Shown here: piece by piece, positions 53,510-63,499 of the stretch
How positions within the stretch are numbered: position 1 is the stretch's first letter
Layout of the letters: each line of letters begins with the position of its first letter
Notes under the pieces: generated by a model
What the model was told of the DNA's origin: nothing
What the model saw: only the letters and a program-made list of their open reading frames with translations
Databases searched by the model: none
Origin: G965267335 sp965267335
GTDB taxonomy: Bacteria; Bacteroidota; Bacteroidia; Cytophagales; JAAEPT01
Reading direction: 5' to 3'
NCBI GenBank assembly: GCA_965267335.1
Contig: OZ253953.1
Coordinates: 3,038,001 to 3,102,000, forward strand
Length of the DNA: 64,000 nt
Position numbers and translations under genes: made by a program

Positions 53510-56500
53510 TTATCTCACTAATGATACACTACCAGTTATTGGTTCGCTGTCAGCATCCAGCTTCAGAATAAAGTAATAGGTGGCTACAGGCATAGGCTCA
53601 CCATTCCGCATACCATCCCACCATTCGATAATCCCAGAAGACCTGTAAACAGGAGAACCCCATCTGTTGAACACTTCAAGATTCGCAGAATAATACGACT
53701 CCAGGCCTTCTATCACCCAACTGTCATTTTCTCCATCAAAATTCGGTGTAAACACATTCGGTATTTTGATGGGTTCATTAACAACCACATTCAGGTTTGT
53801 TGAGTCTGCACACAGACCATTAACTGCCACAATAGTAAACACTTCTACTCCTCCCTCATCTGGTGTAAAGACGGGATTCAATGAAGATGGGTCTGATAAA
53901 TTATCGGCTGGTGACCAGGTCACGCTACCGGTATTCACCACTGCGCTCAAGGTGACACTCTCTCCTAACATAACTATTGTTTGCTGATCAGTATCTACTG
54001 AAATAACCGGTTGTTCATCTACCTCAACATTAACAGAGGTCGAAGTATCACTAGAACACACACCGTTATCAACTTCTACTTGCCAGGCACCGGCATCTTC
54101 AAGTCCGTCAATGATTACTTCTGTATCAGTTCCGGACTGTACGACACTTCCATTTAACAACCATGTTATTTGGCTTCCTGTCTGAAAACCTGTAGCAATC
54201 AAAGTCGCAGTTTGCGTTTCACACAATGGAGCAATCGTATTCAAAGAGGGGTTCACCGGATTGACCATATTCATAACGATATCATTACTACTGACGGTAT
54301 CTTCCGTTGTACATGCCTCAGAAGAAATCAAATGCGCCATTACTACATCACCATCTAATATCAATGTGGAGATGAAATCTGAACTCGAAGTAGGAGTTCC
54401 CTGACTGACACCATTAATAAACCATTCGTACAGCGGTGAGGAACCTCCATTTGATACCGATGAAGTAAATGTAACCGCGTCACCAAAACAAGCTGGATTA
54501 CCATTATCTGAAATAATAATCGAAGGTGTGACAGGTGCTGTGTAATTTAAATCCGTACCTGAAGTACTCGCTGTGCAGGCTTCACCATTATTGATAATAT
54601 CTGCAGTATAGGTACCGTCATCAGTAATCATAAACTGGGCAGGTGAACTTACACCGGTAAGTGTCTGAGAACCTGAAGGACCATTCAAAGTCACGTCAAA
54701 AGGACCCGTTCCTCCACTAAATGTCACGTCCAGGATAGTACTATCACCGGGACATATCGGATTAGCACCGGTTATAGCCGCAGTCCCGCTTGTAGGGCAA
54801 CTACATTGCGACTGCAGACTAGTTATAGTGACGCCTCCATTACAGTTGTTTACATCAGTCACATTAATATCTACAGTATTCGTTTCGTCAACGGGATCAG
54901 ATAGCCATACACCTCCACCCTGGTCACTAAAAGAAACTCCATGAGCTGTCAGTTCCGACACGTTAATACTAGCCAAATCCCCTTGAGTCACAGTCACTCT
55001 AATCTGAAACTCATCAGCTGCAAGCGCAGGGTTAACGTCATTGCACTCTGTAACCGCAGTGGCAATTACATCATCGCTATAACTAACGGTTGCCGATCCG
55101 GTCGTGCTTGTGCCCGTACAGTTTGCATCTGAAAGATTAGTTATTGTGTACACTCCGCTTCCTGAGACAGCCACGGTGTGTGGATCTGTCACCCCGGACT
55201 CGGAGCTGTAAGGATTCCCATCTTGCAATACATCAATATCAAATGGACCGGTACCCGTGAAGTTTATGCTCAGATTGGTTGTTGAACCATCATCACAAAT
55301 TGTTGCATCCCCTGAAATATTTGCGGTAGGCAATGTATGATTACTCAATGATACGCTTCCTGTTGCAGCCACACTACACGCATTCCCAACATCTTCAATA
55401 GTCGCTGAATATGCTCCTACCTCATCAATGGTAACAGATAATGGAGAACTAGCGCTATTAAATACTTCCGCTCCGCTTGACGGGTGATTTACCGTAATAT
55501 TAAATGGCCCCGTACCAATCGTAGTACTAAATGCTACTTCCAGAGTACTGTTATCTCCCGGACACACAGGATTTGCACCCGTCAAAGAAATAGCACCACT
55601 GGCTGGGCAGGAGCATTGTTGGATCAAACCAGGAATATCAATACCCCCATTACAGTCATTCACATCGGTTACATTAATATCAACCGTATTTGTTTCATTT
55701 ACGGGACTCGATAACCACACACCTCCACCCTGGTCACTGAAAGTCACACCATGTGAACTAAGCTCACTGATATTGATTGATCCGAGATCACCTTGTGTTA
55801 CGGTCACTCTGATTTGAAATTCCGTGGGACTTAAAGCCGCATTTACATCATCACACTCCATACTTGCTGTGGCCACCACATCATCGTGATAGCCAATTGT
55901 TGCCGATCCGGTCGTGCTTGTGCCCGTACAGTTTGCATCTGACAGATTAGTTATTGTATACACTCCGCTTCCTGAGACAGCCACGGTGTGTGGATCTGTC
56001 ACTCCGGACTCAGTGCTATACGGGTTCCCATCTTGCAATACATCAATATCAAATGGACCGGTACCTGTAAAGTCTATTGTTAAATCCGCAGTAGTGCTAC
56101 CATCATTGCAGATCGTATTATCACCTGAAATACTAGCCGTAGGCAATGTATGATTACTCAATGATACACTTCCTGTTGCTGCTACGCTACACGCGTTTCC
56201 AACATCTTCAATAGTCGCTGAATATGCTCCTACCTCATCAATGGTAACAGATAATGGAGAACTAGCGCTATTAAATACTTCCGCTCCACTTGACGGATGA
56301 TTCACCGTAATGTTAAATGGCCCCGTACCAATCGTAGTACTAAATGCTACTTCCAGAGTACTGTTATCTCCCGGACACACTGGATTTGCACCCGTCAAAG
56401 AAATAGCACCACTGGCTGGGCAGGAGCATTGTTGGATCAAACCAGGAATATCAATACCTCCATTACAGTCATTCACATCGGTTACATTAATATCAACCGT

Positions 56501-58951
56501 ATTTGTTTCATTTACGGGACTCGATAACCACACACCTCCACCCTGGTCACTGAAAGTCACTCCATGTGAACTAAGCTCACTGATATTGATTGATCCGAGA
56601 TCACCTTGTGTTACGGTTACTCTGATTTGAAATTCCGTGGGACTTAAAGCCGCATTTACATCATCACACTCCATACTTGCTGTGGCCACCACATCATCGT
56701 GATAGCCAATTGTGGCCGATCCGGTCGTGCTTGTGCCCGTACAGTTTGCATCTGACAGATTAGTTATTGTATACACTCCACTTCCTGAAACTGCTACTGT
56801 GTGTGGGTCTGTCACTCCGGACTCAGTGCTATACGGGTTCCCATCTTGTAATACATCAATATCAAATGGACCGGTGCCTGTGAAGTTTATGCTCAAATTG
56901 GTTGTTGAACCATCATCACAAATTGTTGCATCCCCTGAAATATTTGCGGTAGGCAAGGCATTCACAGTAACGGTAACCTGATCGGTTCCATCACATCCAC
57001 TTGTGGTTCCAGTCACTGTATAGGTTGTTGTTGTCGATGGGCTCACTGTTACTGACGAACCAGTACCCGCTCCATTGTCCCAGCTAAATGACCCTGCTCC
57101 GGTTGCACTCAAAGTTATATTTTCTCCATCGCAAATACTTCCACCACCTGATGCTGTAACTGTCGGATTAGGATTTACTGTCACAGTTACCTGATCGGTT
57201 CCATCACATCCGCCTGTGGTTCCGGTCACTGTATAAGTTGTTGTTGTCGATGGGCTCACTGTAACAGACGAACCAGTGCCTGCTCCATTGTCCCAGCTAA
57301 ATGACCCTGCTCCGGTTGCACTCAAAGTTATATTTTCTCCATCACAGATACCTCCACCACCTGATGCTGTAACTGTTGGATTGGGATTTACAGTCACTGT
57401 CACCTGATCGGTTCCATCACATCCGCCTGTGGTTCCGGTCACTGTATAAGTTGTTGTTGTCGATGGGCTCACTGTAACTGGCGAACCAGTACCCGCTCCG
57501 TTGTCCCAGCTGTAAGTATCTGCCCCTGTTGCACTCAAAGTTATATTTTCTCCATCACAGATACTTCCACCACCTGATGCTGTAACTGTCGGATTAGGAT
57601 TTACTGTCACAGTCACCTGATCGGTTCCATCACATCCGCCTGTGGTTCCGGTCACTGTATAGGTTGTTGTTGTCGATGGGCTCACTGTAACAGACGAACC
57701 AGTGCCTGCTCCGTTGTCCCAGCTGTAAGTATCTGCCCCTGTCGCATTTAAAGTAATACTTTCCCCGTCACAAATGGTCCCTCCTCCGGATGCAACCACA
57801 GTAGGTGATGCACCATTAGTTACTGTTACAGAGACATCGTATGAGTTGAGTTGCGTGCCCGAAGGGGTAAAGTGAGCATCTGCTCTTAGTAGGTATCCGC
57901 CATTTGAAGGAGGTGTCCAATCGATCAACCATTGATCAGGATTGGAAGGATCAACCGTACCATTACCGATAGAACCCCCATTTATAAAAAACTCAACATA
58001 GTCGACTGTATTACCAGCAGGAGGAGAAGCATAAGAAGATATTTGAACTGAGCCCCCGCAAGTGGCTATCACATCGCCATTTTCATGTGAATTAATTACA
58101 CTAGTAGCAGGACATAACGGTCCCCCAACATTGTCAGTGATATCATTCTGATTTGCATCAGAAACTGTAGCCGGATTGACCGCACCAAATTTACCAGACG
58201 ACCAACTTAGATTCACTCCTCCGGCACCAAAATAATTTTCGAGTCGATCTGCGGTAGCCATCGTGTAGTTAAACCTCGAAACCCCGTCTATATCAACATT
58301 CATTACACCTGTCGATGGATCGTATGAGATACAAACCTCATGTTCCAATCCATCTTCTAAATTGCCTGCATCGGTGCTGGTAATCCTTCCAGGGTCATCC
58401 GCCCAACCATTCCTATGTAATGCTATCTCATCATTATTACCTGTGGTACCTCCGCCATAGTTTGCATCAAAATTCCCAGTACCCATACTGCTATAAGTAT
58501 CGAACTCCAGAGTCATCATTTGTCCACATAGGTTTGCATACCCTAATCCGCCACCACAACCACCAACTCCGGTACCACACTTATGAAATGAAAATGCAAG
58601 ACCATCACCTTTGCTGTCACTGCCAATTTCATCGTTACCCGGACAGCCAAAGTAGACATTGTAACACCTGTTAAAGGCACCATCGGTAGTAGGGTCGTAA
58701 GTGTTAGTAGTTTCATGTGCAATGGTGGCCTGACATCCTGCTACAGTGTTATCAAGTAGCTGTATTACTCCATTACCATGGTCAACATTTCCTCCACCTC
58801 CTGTGGTTGAAATAACGTCCCAATTTCCGCTTTGGGCATTACCGGCTATTATTATAAAATAAAATAGTACTGTAAAAGTTGCTGCAATGATTCTGGAAGA
58901 CAAGCTATTGTTGCCTTTAGAATTTTTAATCGAGTGTCTGTCTGTAAACAT
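53510..58951 (-). CDS. Giant lectin/Ig-repeat adhesin with type B T9SS sorting domain
   Basis: A 1813-residue protein. Signal peptide (1-40, cleavage near IIAGNAQ), L-type lectin (41-285, GDGLAFSFHK, MTLEFDTYSSMG), Ig-like domain (~286-380), four 71-residue PKD/Ig repeats (about 375-660, units near-identical, 213-bp DNA period at 56981, 57194, 57407, 57620), then three ~270-residue modules (810-813 bp period), and further Ig repeats. C-terminus NVFTPNFDGENDSWVIEG, EVFNRWGSPVYRS, GTYYFILKL-type: a type B (gliding motility) T9SS domain. Modules 1 and 2 are almost identical in DNA. Inference: long surface adhesin. Promoter F. Confidence 0.9.
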   Translation of the reverse strand: MFTDRHSIKNSKGNNSLSSRIIAATFTVLFYFIIIAGNAQSGNWDVISTTGGGGNVDHGNGVIQLLDNTVAGCQATIAHETTNTYDPTTDGAFNRCYNVYFGCPGNDEIGSDSKGDGLAFSFHKCGTGVGGCGGGLGYANLCGQMMTLEFDTYSSMGTGNFDANYGGGTTGNNDEIALHRNGWADDPGRITSTDAGNLEDGLEHEVCISYDPSTGVMNVDIDGVSRFNYTMATADRLENYFGAGGVNLSWSSGKFGAVNPATVSDANQNDITDNVGGPLCPATSVINSHENGDVIATCGGSVQISSYASPPAGNTVDYVEFFINGGSIGNGTVDPSNPDQWLIDWTPPSNGGYLLRADAHFTPSGTQLNSYDVSVTVTNGASPTVVASGGGTICDGESITLNATGADTYSWDNGAGTGSSVTVSPSTTTTYTVTGTTGGCDGTDQVTVTVNPNPTVTASGGGSICDGENITLSATGADTYSWDNGAGTGSPVTVSPSTTTTYTVTGTTGGCDGTDQVTVTVNPNPTVTASGGGGICDGENITLSATGAGSFSWDNGAGTGSSVTVSPSTTTTYTVTGTTGGCDGTDQVTVTVNPNPTVTASGGGSICDGENITLSATGAGSFSWDNGAGTGSSVTVSPSTTTTYTVTGTTSGCDGTDQVTVTVNALPTANISGDATICDDGSTTNLSINFTGTGPFDIDVLQDGNPYSTESGVTDPHTVAVSGSGVYTITNLSDANCTGTSTTGSATIGYHDDVVATASMECDDVNAALSPTEFQIRVTVTQGDLGSINISELSSHGVTFSDQGGGVWLSSPVNETNTVDINVTDVNDCNGGIDIPGLIQQCSCPASGAISLTGANPVCPGDNSTLEVAFSTTIGTGPFNITVNHPSSGAEVFNSASSPLSVTIDEVGAYSATIEDVGNACSVAATGSVSLSNHTLPTASISGDNTICNDGSTTADLTIDFTGTGPFDIDVLQDGNPYSTESGVTDPHTVAVSGSGVYTITNLSDANCTGTSTTGSATIGYHDDVVATASMECDDVNAALSPTEFQIRVTVTQGDLGSINISELSSHGVTFSDQGGGVWLSSPVNETNTVDINVTDVNDCNGGIDIPGLIQQCSCPASGAISLTGANPVCPGDNSTLEVAFSTTIGTGPFNITVNHPSSGAEVFNSASSPLSVTIDEVGAYSATIEDVGNACSVAATGSVSLSNHTLPTANISGDATICDDGSTTNLSINFTGTGPFDIDVLQDGNPYSSESGVTDPHTVAVSGSGVYTITNLSDANCTGTSTTGSATVSYSDDVIATAVTECNDVNPALAADEFQIRVTVTQGDLASINVSELTAHGVSFSDQGGGVWLSDPVDETNTVDINVTDVNNCNGGVTITSLQSQCSCPTSGTAAITGANPICPGDSTILDVTFSGGTGPFDVTLNGPSGSQTLTGVSSPAQFMITDDGTYTADIINNGEACTASTSGTDLNYTAPVTPSIIISDNGNPACFGDAVTFTSSVSNGGSSPLYEWFINGVSQGTPTSSSDFISTLILDGDVVMAHLISSEACTTEDTVSSNDIVMNMVNPVNPSLNTIAPLCETQTATLIATGFQTGSQITWLLNGSVVQSGTDTEVIIDGLEDAGAWQVEVDNGVCSSDTSTSVNVEVDEQPVISVDTDQQTIVMLGESVTLSAVVNTGSVTWSPADNLSDPSSLNPVFTPDEGGVEVFTIVAVNGLCADSTNLNVVVNEPIKIPNVFTPNFDGENDSWVIEGLESYYSANLEVFNRWGSPVYRSSGIIEWWDGMRNGEPMPVATYYFILKLDADSEPITGSVSLVR
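54535..56955 (-). repeat. Three-copy ~810-bp tandem module array inside the giant adhesin
   Basis: Three ~270-codon modules lie in tandem, from about 56955 down to 54535 (gene order). Corresponding points are 56714, 55901 and 55091, so the periods are 813 and 810 bp. Copies 1 and 2 are nearly identical in DNA over long stretches; copy 3 is more diverged. Each contains the words TGTGPFDIDVLQDGNPYS and SDQGGGVWLS in the protein. Confidence 0.85.
56968..57822 (-). repeat. Four-copy 213-bp tandem repeat inside the giant adhesin
   Basis: Four in-frame units with the shared word ATCGGTTCCATCACATCC at 56981, 57194, 57407 and 57620, exactly 213 bp apart. Each encodes one Ig-like domain with SWDNGAGTGS and VSPSTTTTYTVTGTT. 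Nearly identical in DNA. Confidence 0.9.
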
Positions 58952-59076
58952 AATTGTAAGGTTGATTGTAAGTTTAAATCGCTCAGTAACATTTCAACTT
59001 CACCTAATGATGCGCATGATAATTCTTAATTGATTCATACAATTTATTATTGATAAAATCACATTATCATCGTTTA

Positions 59077-59158
59077 CAAACTTAAAACCCTGGATTTATT
59101 TAAAAGAATACTCAGTCCCTACAAATGCATATTTCACCCCCTACAAACACACTACAAA
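59077..59158 (-). promoter_or_regulatory. 11-bp-array promoter F (giant lectin gene)
   Basis: On the minus strand, units (59158 to 59115): TTTGTAGTGTG, TTTGTAGGGGG, TGAAATATGCA, TTTGTAGGGAC; then 30 bp and a perfect -7 box TAAGTTTG (59077-59084). The best-preserved site. The start codon at 58951 is about 126 bp downstream; the rest of the 58952-59274 gap holds nothing else visible. Confidence 0.85.
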
Positions 59159-59274
59159 AGCCGCAAAAAGGTAAATCATCGACATTGAAAGCAGAACAAA
59201 GTCAGGTCTCATGGGTCGAAAAGCTTCAACCAATTGGTCAAAACGACAAAGAGTAGTGTCTCCTGGAGTTCAAC

Positions 59275-62235
59275 TTATTCGACTAACACTTTTTCAGAAT
59301 AGAAGGTTTGTGAAGACTGGATTATAAGTACATATGTACCCCTGGACGGATGACTTGCCAATTCTAATTTGAATTCTCTTTTATTCGGCTCAATATTTAA
59401 ACCCCCTTGATCAACCACTTTCCCATCCATGGCAACAAGCTGCCAGTTCAGTGTTTTGTTGCTTTCAACATCCCAATTGTATCTCACCAAGTAGGCATCA
59501 GGGGCAGCTATAAAGGAAAATTCCTCCTCGCCATTTTGAATGGCTACTATTTGACTGTAAGATTCAGTACCATCATAGTCGACCTGAAGTAACCTATAAT
59601 AGTAGACACCATTGGTTTCCTGTTCATCCAAATAAGAATAATTGATTGGTGAATTAGAATTACCATTTCCTGCTACCTGGCCAATTTCGTAATAAACAGA
59701 ACCGTCACTACTGCGAAGAATTACAAATCGATCATTGTTAATTTCTGTCAGCGTGGTCCAAGTCAGCAGATTCCCACTTTGAGTTCTTGATCCCCTAAAG
59801 TTTACTAATTCAACAGGTAAAACATCATCACAAACTTTCGTAAGTGTCACCTGATCCAAAGTCGTTGTACTTTGAGCCTCATAAACACCTGTTGTAGTAG
59901 GAAAATCATCAGAATGAACATTTCCTGCGATCACAAAACAATCGCTTCCCGGCATCAATCGCACCCCTCCAGTTGGATAATCTTGACCGTCAGCGCCTCC
60001 GAGATAAGAAGCTGAATGCCGCGCAACATTTCCACCGGAGTACACAGGCGAATAATCAAAAATACCGATATAGTAGTCCGTACTACCGCTTTTAGCATTA
60101 CCAACATAAGCCCCGGGAGCATTGGTATTTACGCTAGTTATACTAAATTCATCGGAAGTCCCAATATCTGTCGCATCTGTCTCGAAAGCCACCAGCGCAT
60201 AAGAATCTGTAATATCAAGAGAGCCCAGCCTCCAATACTGAGTCAAAGCAAAGCTCCTTCCCTTCACGCCATTATCCCAAGAGGTGCCACCAATCCATGT
60301 TGCAAAAATGAGCGAATCACCATCAGCCCCTACTCCGGCTAAAAAGGCATCACCTGCCCCTGCCATTGAGGCCTGAAAAGGCAGTTTTGTGGCCATCCCG
60401 GTATTATCCCCGTACCCTATGACAATGGCTTCATTATTGGAGTTCACCCTGACATGCGACCCATATTCATTACAGCAGGCACCAATGTAGGTTGCCCATC
60501 GAAGCGTCTGTGCGTCACTTGAGAATCTAGCAACGATAAAATCATAGGCACCTCCATTGTAGGTATCATCGTAAGAACCTACCGTAGCAATACCTGAAGT
60601 ATTCGTAGTTCCCGATATCCATACATCGCCATCGTTATAATCTATTCCTTTGGCCTGATCATCTCCAGTCCCACCGAAGTAAGTAAAGCAATTTAAAGAA
60701 CCATCAGGATTGACTTTCATTACGAAAATATCATGACCTGAGCTGTAAGTATTATCGTACACCGAAGCCGTAGCCAGTCCGCTACTCATGGTAGATCCCG
60801 TCATAATCATAGTATCTGATTCCATCACCATATCGAGAGCACCATCATCCAATGTACCTCCGTAGTACGAAGAAAATAGCAAGGAGGAACCATCAGCGCT
60901 TAACTTAGCAAAGACAATATCCTTAGCTCCACCATTCGATGCCTGTACCGGACTAACTGTTGGAAAATCTGTCGATGCGGTGTAGCCTGCGATATAAGCA
61001 TTGCCAGATGAATTGACTTCTATTGCCATTCCCACATCCTGGTCTCCTCCAGCGTTGGCAGTTATTATCGTACCCCAGGTCAGGGTTGTTCCATCTGATG
61101 AAACCTTGTAAACGAAAATATCCTCATTTGTTCGGGCAAAAGTACCTATTGTCTGTGTACTCGGCATGAGCGTATTGGCCCATCCGGTTATATAGATATC
61201 TCCATTACCGTCCACTGCTACATCATTGATATAACCATTATCTGATGCTGCGTTGGACACATAAGTACTCCAACTTACCGTAGGTGGATCTATGTACAAC
61301 GGCTCTTCTTTGCTATACTTACCATCAATTTGAAAACCTATGGACTTTTCTCCTCTTTTAACATATCTGCACTTTACTGTTTTCTTTCGACCATCAATTA
61401 ACTGATAAGTATATGGTTTTTCATCTATTAGCTTTCCCCATTCTACACCTATTTCAAGTTGCCCCTTCTCATTAATTCTTAAAGAACTGACATCATTATA
61501 ATGCATGGTAATATCCGCGACCGCACCACCTTTGTGTACGATAAAGTCGTATTTCATGCCTTTATCAGTCAGATAGTATTTCAGGTCCACGAAATCGAAC
61601 AAATTAGCGTATGTAACCGCTTTGTATTGTCGTATTTTAGGAATATTACCAACGTTATTCTGGCCTTTGATGTAGTTAAAATATCCATCCTTGTCTTCTG
61701 ATCCCTTGATCGTAACTCCCTGATTCATTTCAGGAAACGTAATGTAGTAGGCCAATTGGTCGAACCTCTCCTTCCTTTTCACTCCATCCATTGGAGATAG
61801 GTTATTGCATTGTTCCTTTATAAAACCCAGACCTATTCCCTTAGTTCCGAAATACATAAACCCACCAGCGACTTTCGTATAGTGTGTCACATGGCCAATT
61901 TCCTTGTACTCAAATTGATATATTTCTTCTAGTTGCCCTTTGTTCTCTATGATACCTTGAGATGCTTTCAAGGCCCTTTGCAGACGTAATTCCCAACTCT
62001 TACGTGATTTTACAGACATTTTGCCTTGGGTGGTCGGATTATCAGCCTTTGGGTTTTCGAATTCAAAAACCCCCAGAAACTTCTTATAATAAGGAACAAA
62101 CACTGAGGTAAGATCAAATACATTTTCCCTCACATGGTCTCTTGACTGTGTTTCCCTTCCGGAATCAGTAGAACACGCCAGCAGAAACAAGCATGAAGTG
62201 TAAATAAGCAGGTTTTTAAAAAAACAATGCTTCAT
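59275..62235 (-). CDS. Beta-propeller (SBBP) lipoprotein-type protein with T9SS sorting domain
   Basis: 986 residues from the ATG at 62235 (MKHCFFKNLLIYTSCLFLLACS); another ATG eight codons upstream exists. The signal ends in a lipobox (LLAC). A DUF7948-like N-domain (IENKGQLEEIYQFEYKEIGHVTHY) is followed by SBBP propeller repeats (DGNGDIYITGW, SSGNAYIAGYTAS, GVYDNTYSSG) over ~340-790, an FN3-like segment, and a T9SS type A domain (SRGTYVLIIQSS). Lipobox and T9SS domain together are unusual. Upstream to 62785 there is no other gene. No 11-bp array is seen before it. Confidence 0.85.
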   Translation of the reverse strand: MKHCFFKNLLIYTSCLFLLACSTDSGRETQSRDHVRENVFDLTSVFVPYYKKFLGVFEFENPKADNPTTQGKMSVKSRKSWELRLQRALKASQGIIENKGQLEEIYQFEYKEIGHVTHYTKVAGGFMYFGTKGIGLGFIKEQCNNLSPMDGVKRKERFDQLAYYITFPEMNQGVTIKGSEDKDGYFNYIKGQNNVGNIPKIRQYKAVTYANLFDFVDLKYYLTDKGMKYDFIVHKGGAVADITMHYNDVSSLRINEKGQLEIGVEWGKLIDEKPYTYQLIDGRKKTVKCRYVKRGEKSIGFQIDGKYSKEEPLYIDPPTVSWSTYVSNAASDNGYINDVAVDGNGDIYITGWANTLMPSTQTIGTFARTNEDIFVYKVSSDGTTLTWGTIITANAGGDQDVGMAIEVNSSGNAYIAGYTASTDFPTVSPVQASNGGAKDIVFAKLSADGSSLLFSSYYGGTLDDGALDMVMESDTMIMTGSTMSSGLATASVYDNTYSSGHDIFVMKVNPDGSLNCFTYFGGTGDDQAKGIDYNDGDVWISGTTNTSGIATVGSYDDTYNGGAYDFIVARFSSDAQTLRWATYIGACCNEYGSHVRVNSNNEAIVIGYGDNTGMATKLPFQASMAGAGDAFLAGVGADGDSLIFATWIGGTSWDNGVKGRSFALTQYWRLGSLDITDSYALVAFETDATDIGTSDEFSITSVNTNAPGAYVGNAKSGSTDYYIGIFDYSPVYSGGNVARHSASYLGGADGQDYPTGGVRLMPGSDCFVIAGNVHSDDFPTTTGVYEAQSTTTLDQVTLTKVCDDVLPVELVNFRGSRTQSGNLLTWTTLTEINNDRFVILRSSDGSVYYEIGQVAGNGNSNSPINYSYLDEQETNGVYYYRLLQVDYDGTESYSQIVAIQNGEEEFSFIAAPDAYLVRYNWDVESNKTLNWQLVAMDGKVVDQGGLNIEPNKREFKLELASHPSRGTYVLIIQSSQTFYSEKVLVE

Positions 62236-62785
62236 AGAAGTTGTTTTTAAATGCAACAATGTAAGTCAATACTCAATTCAAAATGAGTGAAACGAGCGTT
62301 TTCGTTGATTTCAAACGAAATATTTAACTGAAACTAGATTTGAAATCCGTAGATTCTAAACTTTTGATACTGCATTTGACCAAATATTACATAAGTGCTA
62401 GAAGCTGATTTATAATTATATACGCAATAATCACAAGAATGTATACAGGTATGGCAATATACTTATCGATCTGACACAAACTCAGTCTCAAAAATTTTTC
62501 AGAGAATCACAATACTTACATGATTTGTTAGAAGGAAGAAAGTACCATGCAACTTCATTTAACTTACCTTATCATAAACGTTTAATACTTCAGAAATAGC
62601 CGCCTGTAAGCCTAACAAGAAGGTAAAACAAGAGATGAGTCAACATTCTCGCTAATCAAATGAAGATATCAATGCTTGAGTCGTAAAACGACAATAACAG
62701 AACATGAGGTTGAGAAGCTGACTTAGAGGTTATTGAAAACAAAAAGAGAAACTTCGCTCTCGCTCTGTTTCTCATTCTGTCTTTG
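62236..62785. other. Intergenic region before the propeller gene
   Basis: 550 bp, AT-rich. No ORF with recognisable composition, no 11-bp boxes, no hairpin with T tract. It holds the promoter of the propeller gene and the 3' flank of tRNA-Leu. Confidence 0.5.
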
Positions 62786-62869
62786 TACCTTGGGCCGGAG
62801 TCGAACCGGCACGACCTTGCGGTCATTGGTGTTTGAGACCAACGCGTCTACCAATTCCGCCACCAAGGC
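62786..62869 (-). tRNA. tRNA-Leu, anticodon CAA
   Basis: 84-nt cloverleaf on the minus strand. Acceptor GCCTTGG/CCAAGGT (G1 pairs with U72), anticodon stem TTGGT/ACCAA, loop CTCAAAC with anticodon CAA (62833-62835), a long variable arm (TGACCGCAAGGTCG), and T arm GCCGGTTCGACTCCGGC. The variable arm is typical of a class II leucine tRNA. No encoded CCA. Confidence 0.92.
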
Positions 62870-62965
62870 AATTAAAAATCGGTCTGCAAAACTATTCAAA
62901 GATTTAGTATTTACAAATTCAGTTATCTGTATTATTTACTATTTTGCACAGAATCCTCGTAACCT

Positions 62966-63490
62966 ATGCAAAAAATTTCTCTACTCCTCCTGCCTTTTCT
63001 TCTTTTCGGGTCCTGCACAGTATCTCAGCAAGAAGAATCTCCGGAGACAGAAATACCCTTGACGATTGAATATCGTAACATTGTTGTAGCAGATAGCCTC
63101 AATGACGCTGAGAAACGGCTATACCAACGAGTGAAAGAGTACAATGCAATTCTGTCTGGTGCAGACACTATACCCCAAGATGTGTTTACTCATTACATAA
63201 AACAATACCTGGTACCTTATGGACCTACGGATGAACTCGCTGAGTTCTATTACAATGACTGGAACCGGGCACTGACAACAGGCAACCTTTATGACTCCTG
63301 GATATGCTCAATAAAAATTGACAAAGACGGAGAAAGTGCCAAAATATCTACTTCTGACTGGCTTAAAAACTCTGAAGAAGAACTCTTTATCTGGACAAAT
63401 GTTTCTTCTTGGAAATACTATGAAAACGAATGGTACAGAGATACTCTAATCTCTTCTTTGTACAGGAACGGAAAGCTGGTACACGAATAA
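62966..63490 (+). CDS. Small lipoprotein
   Basis: 174 residues with a lipobox (LFGSC, C17). The remainder is soluble and alpha/beta (IEYRNIVVADSLNDAEKRLYQ, WYRDTLISSLYRNGK). No recognised family. It is followed by a convergent ABM gene 9 bp away. Role unknown. Confidence 0.7.
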   Translation: MQKISLLLLPFLLFGSCTVSQQEESPETEIPLTIEYRNIVVADSLNDAEKRLYQRVKEYNAILSGADTIPQDVFTHYIKQYLVPYGPTDELAEFYYNDWNRALTTGNLYDSWICSIKIDKDGESAKISTSDWLKNSEEELFIWTNVSSWKYYENEWYRDTLISSLYRNGKLVHE

Positions 63491-63499
63491 ACACACCTA

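Noticed and set aside
62733..63062. 109-codon plus-strand frame
   Set aside because: It runs through the tRNA-Leu gene and overlaps the lipoprotein signal in another frame.
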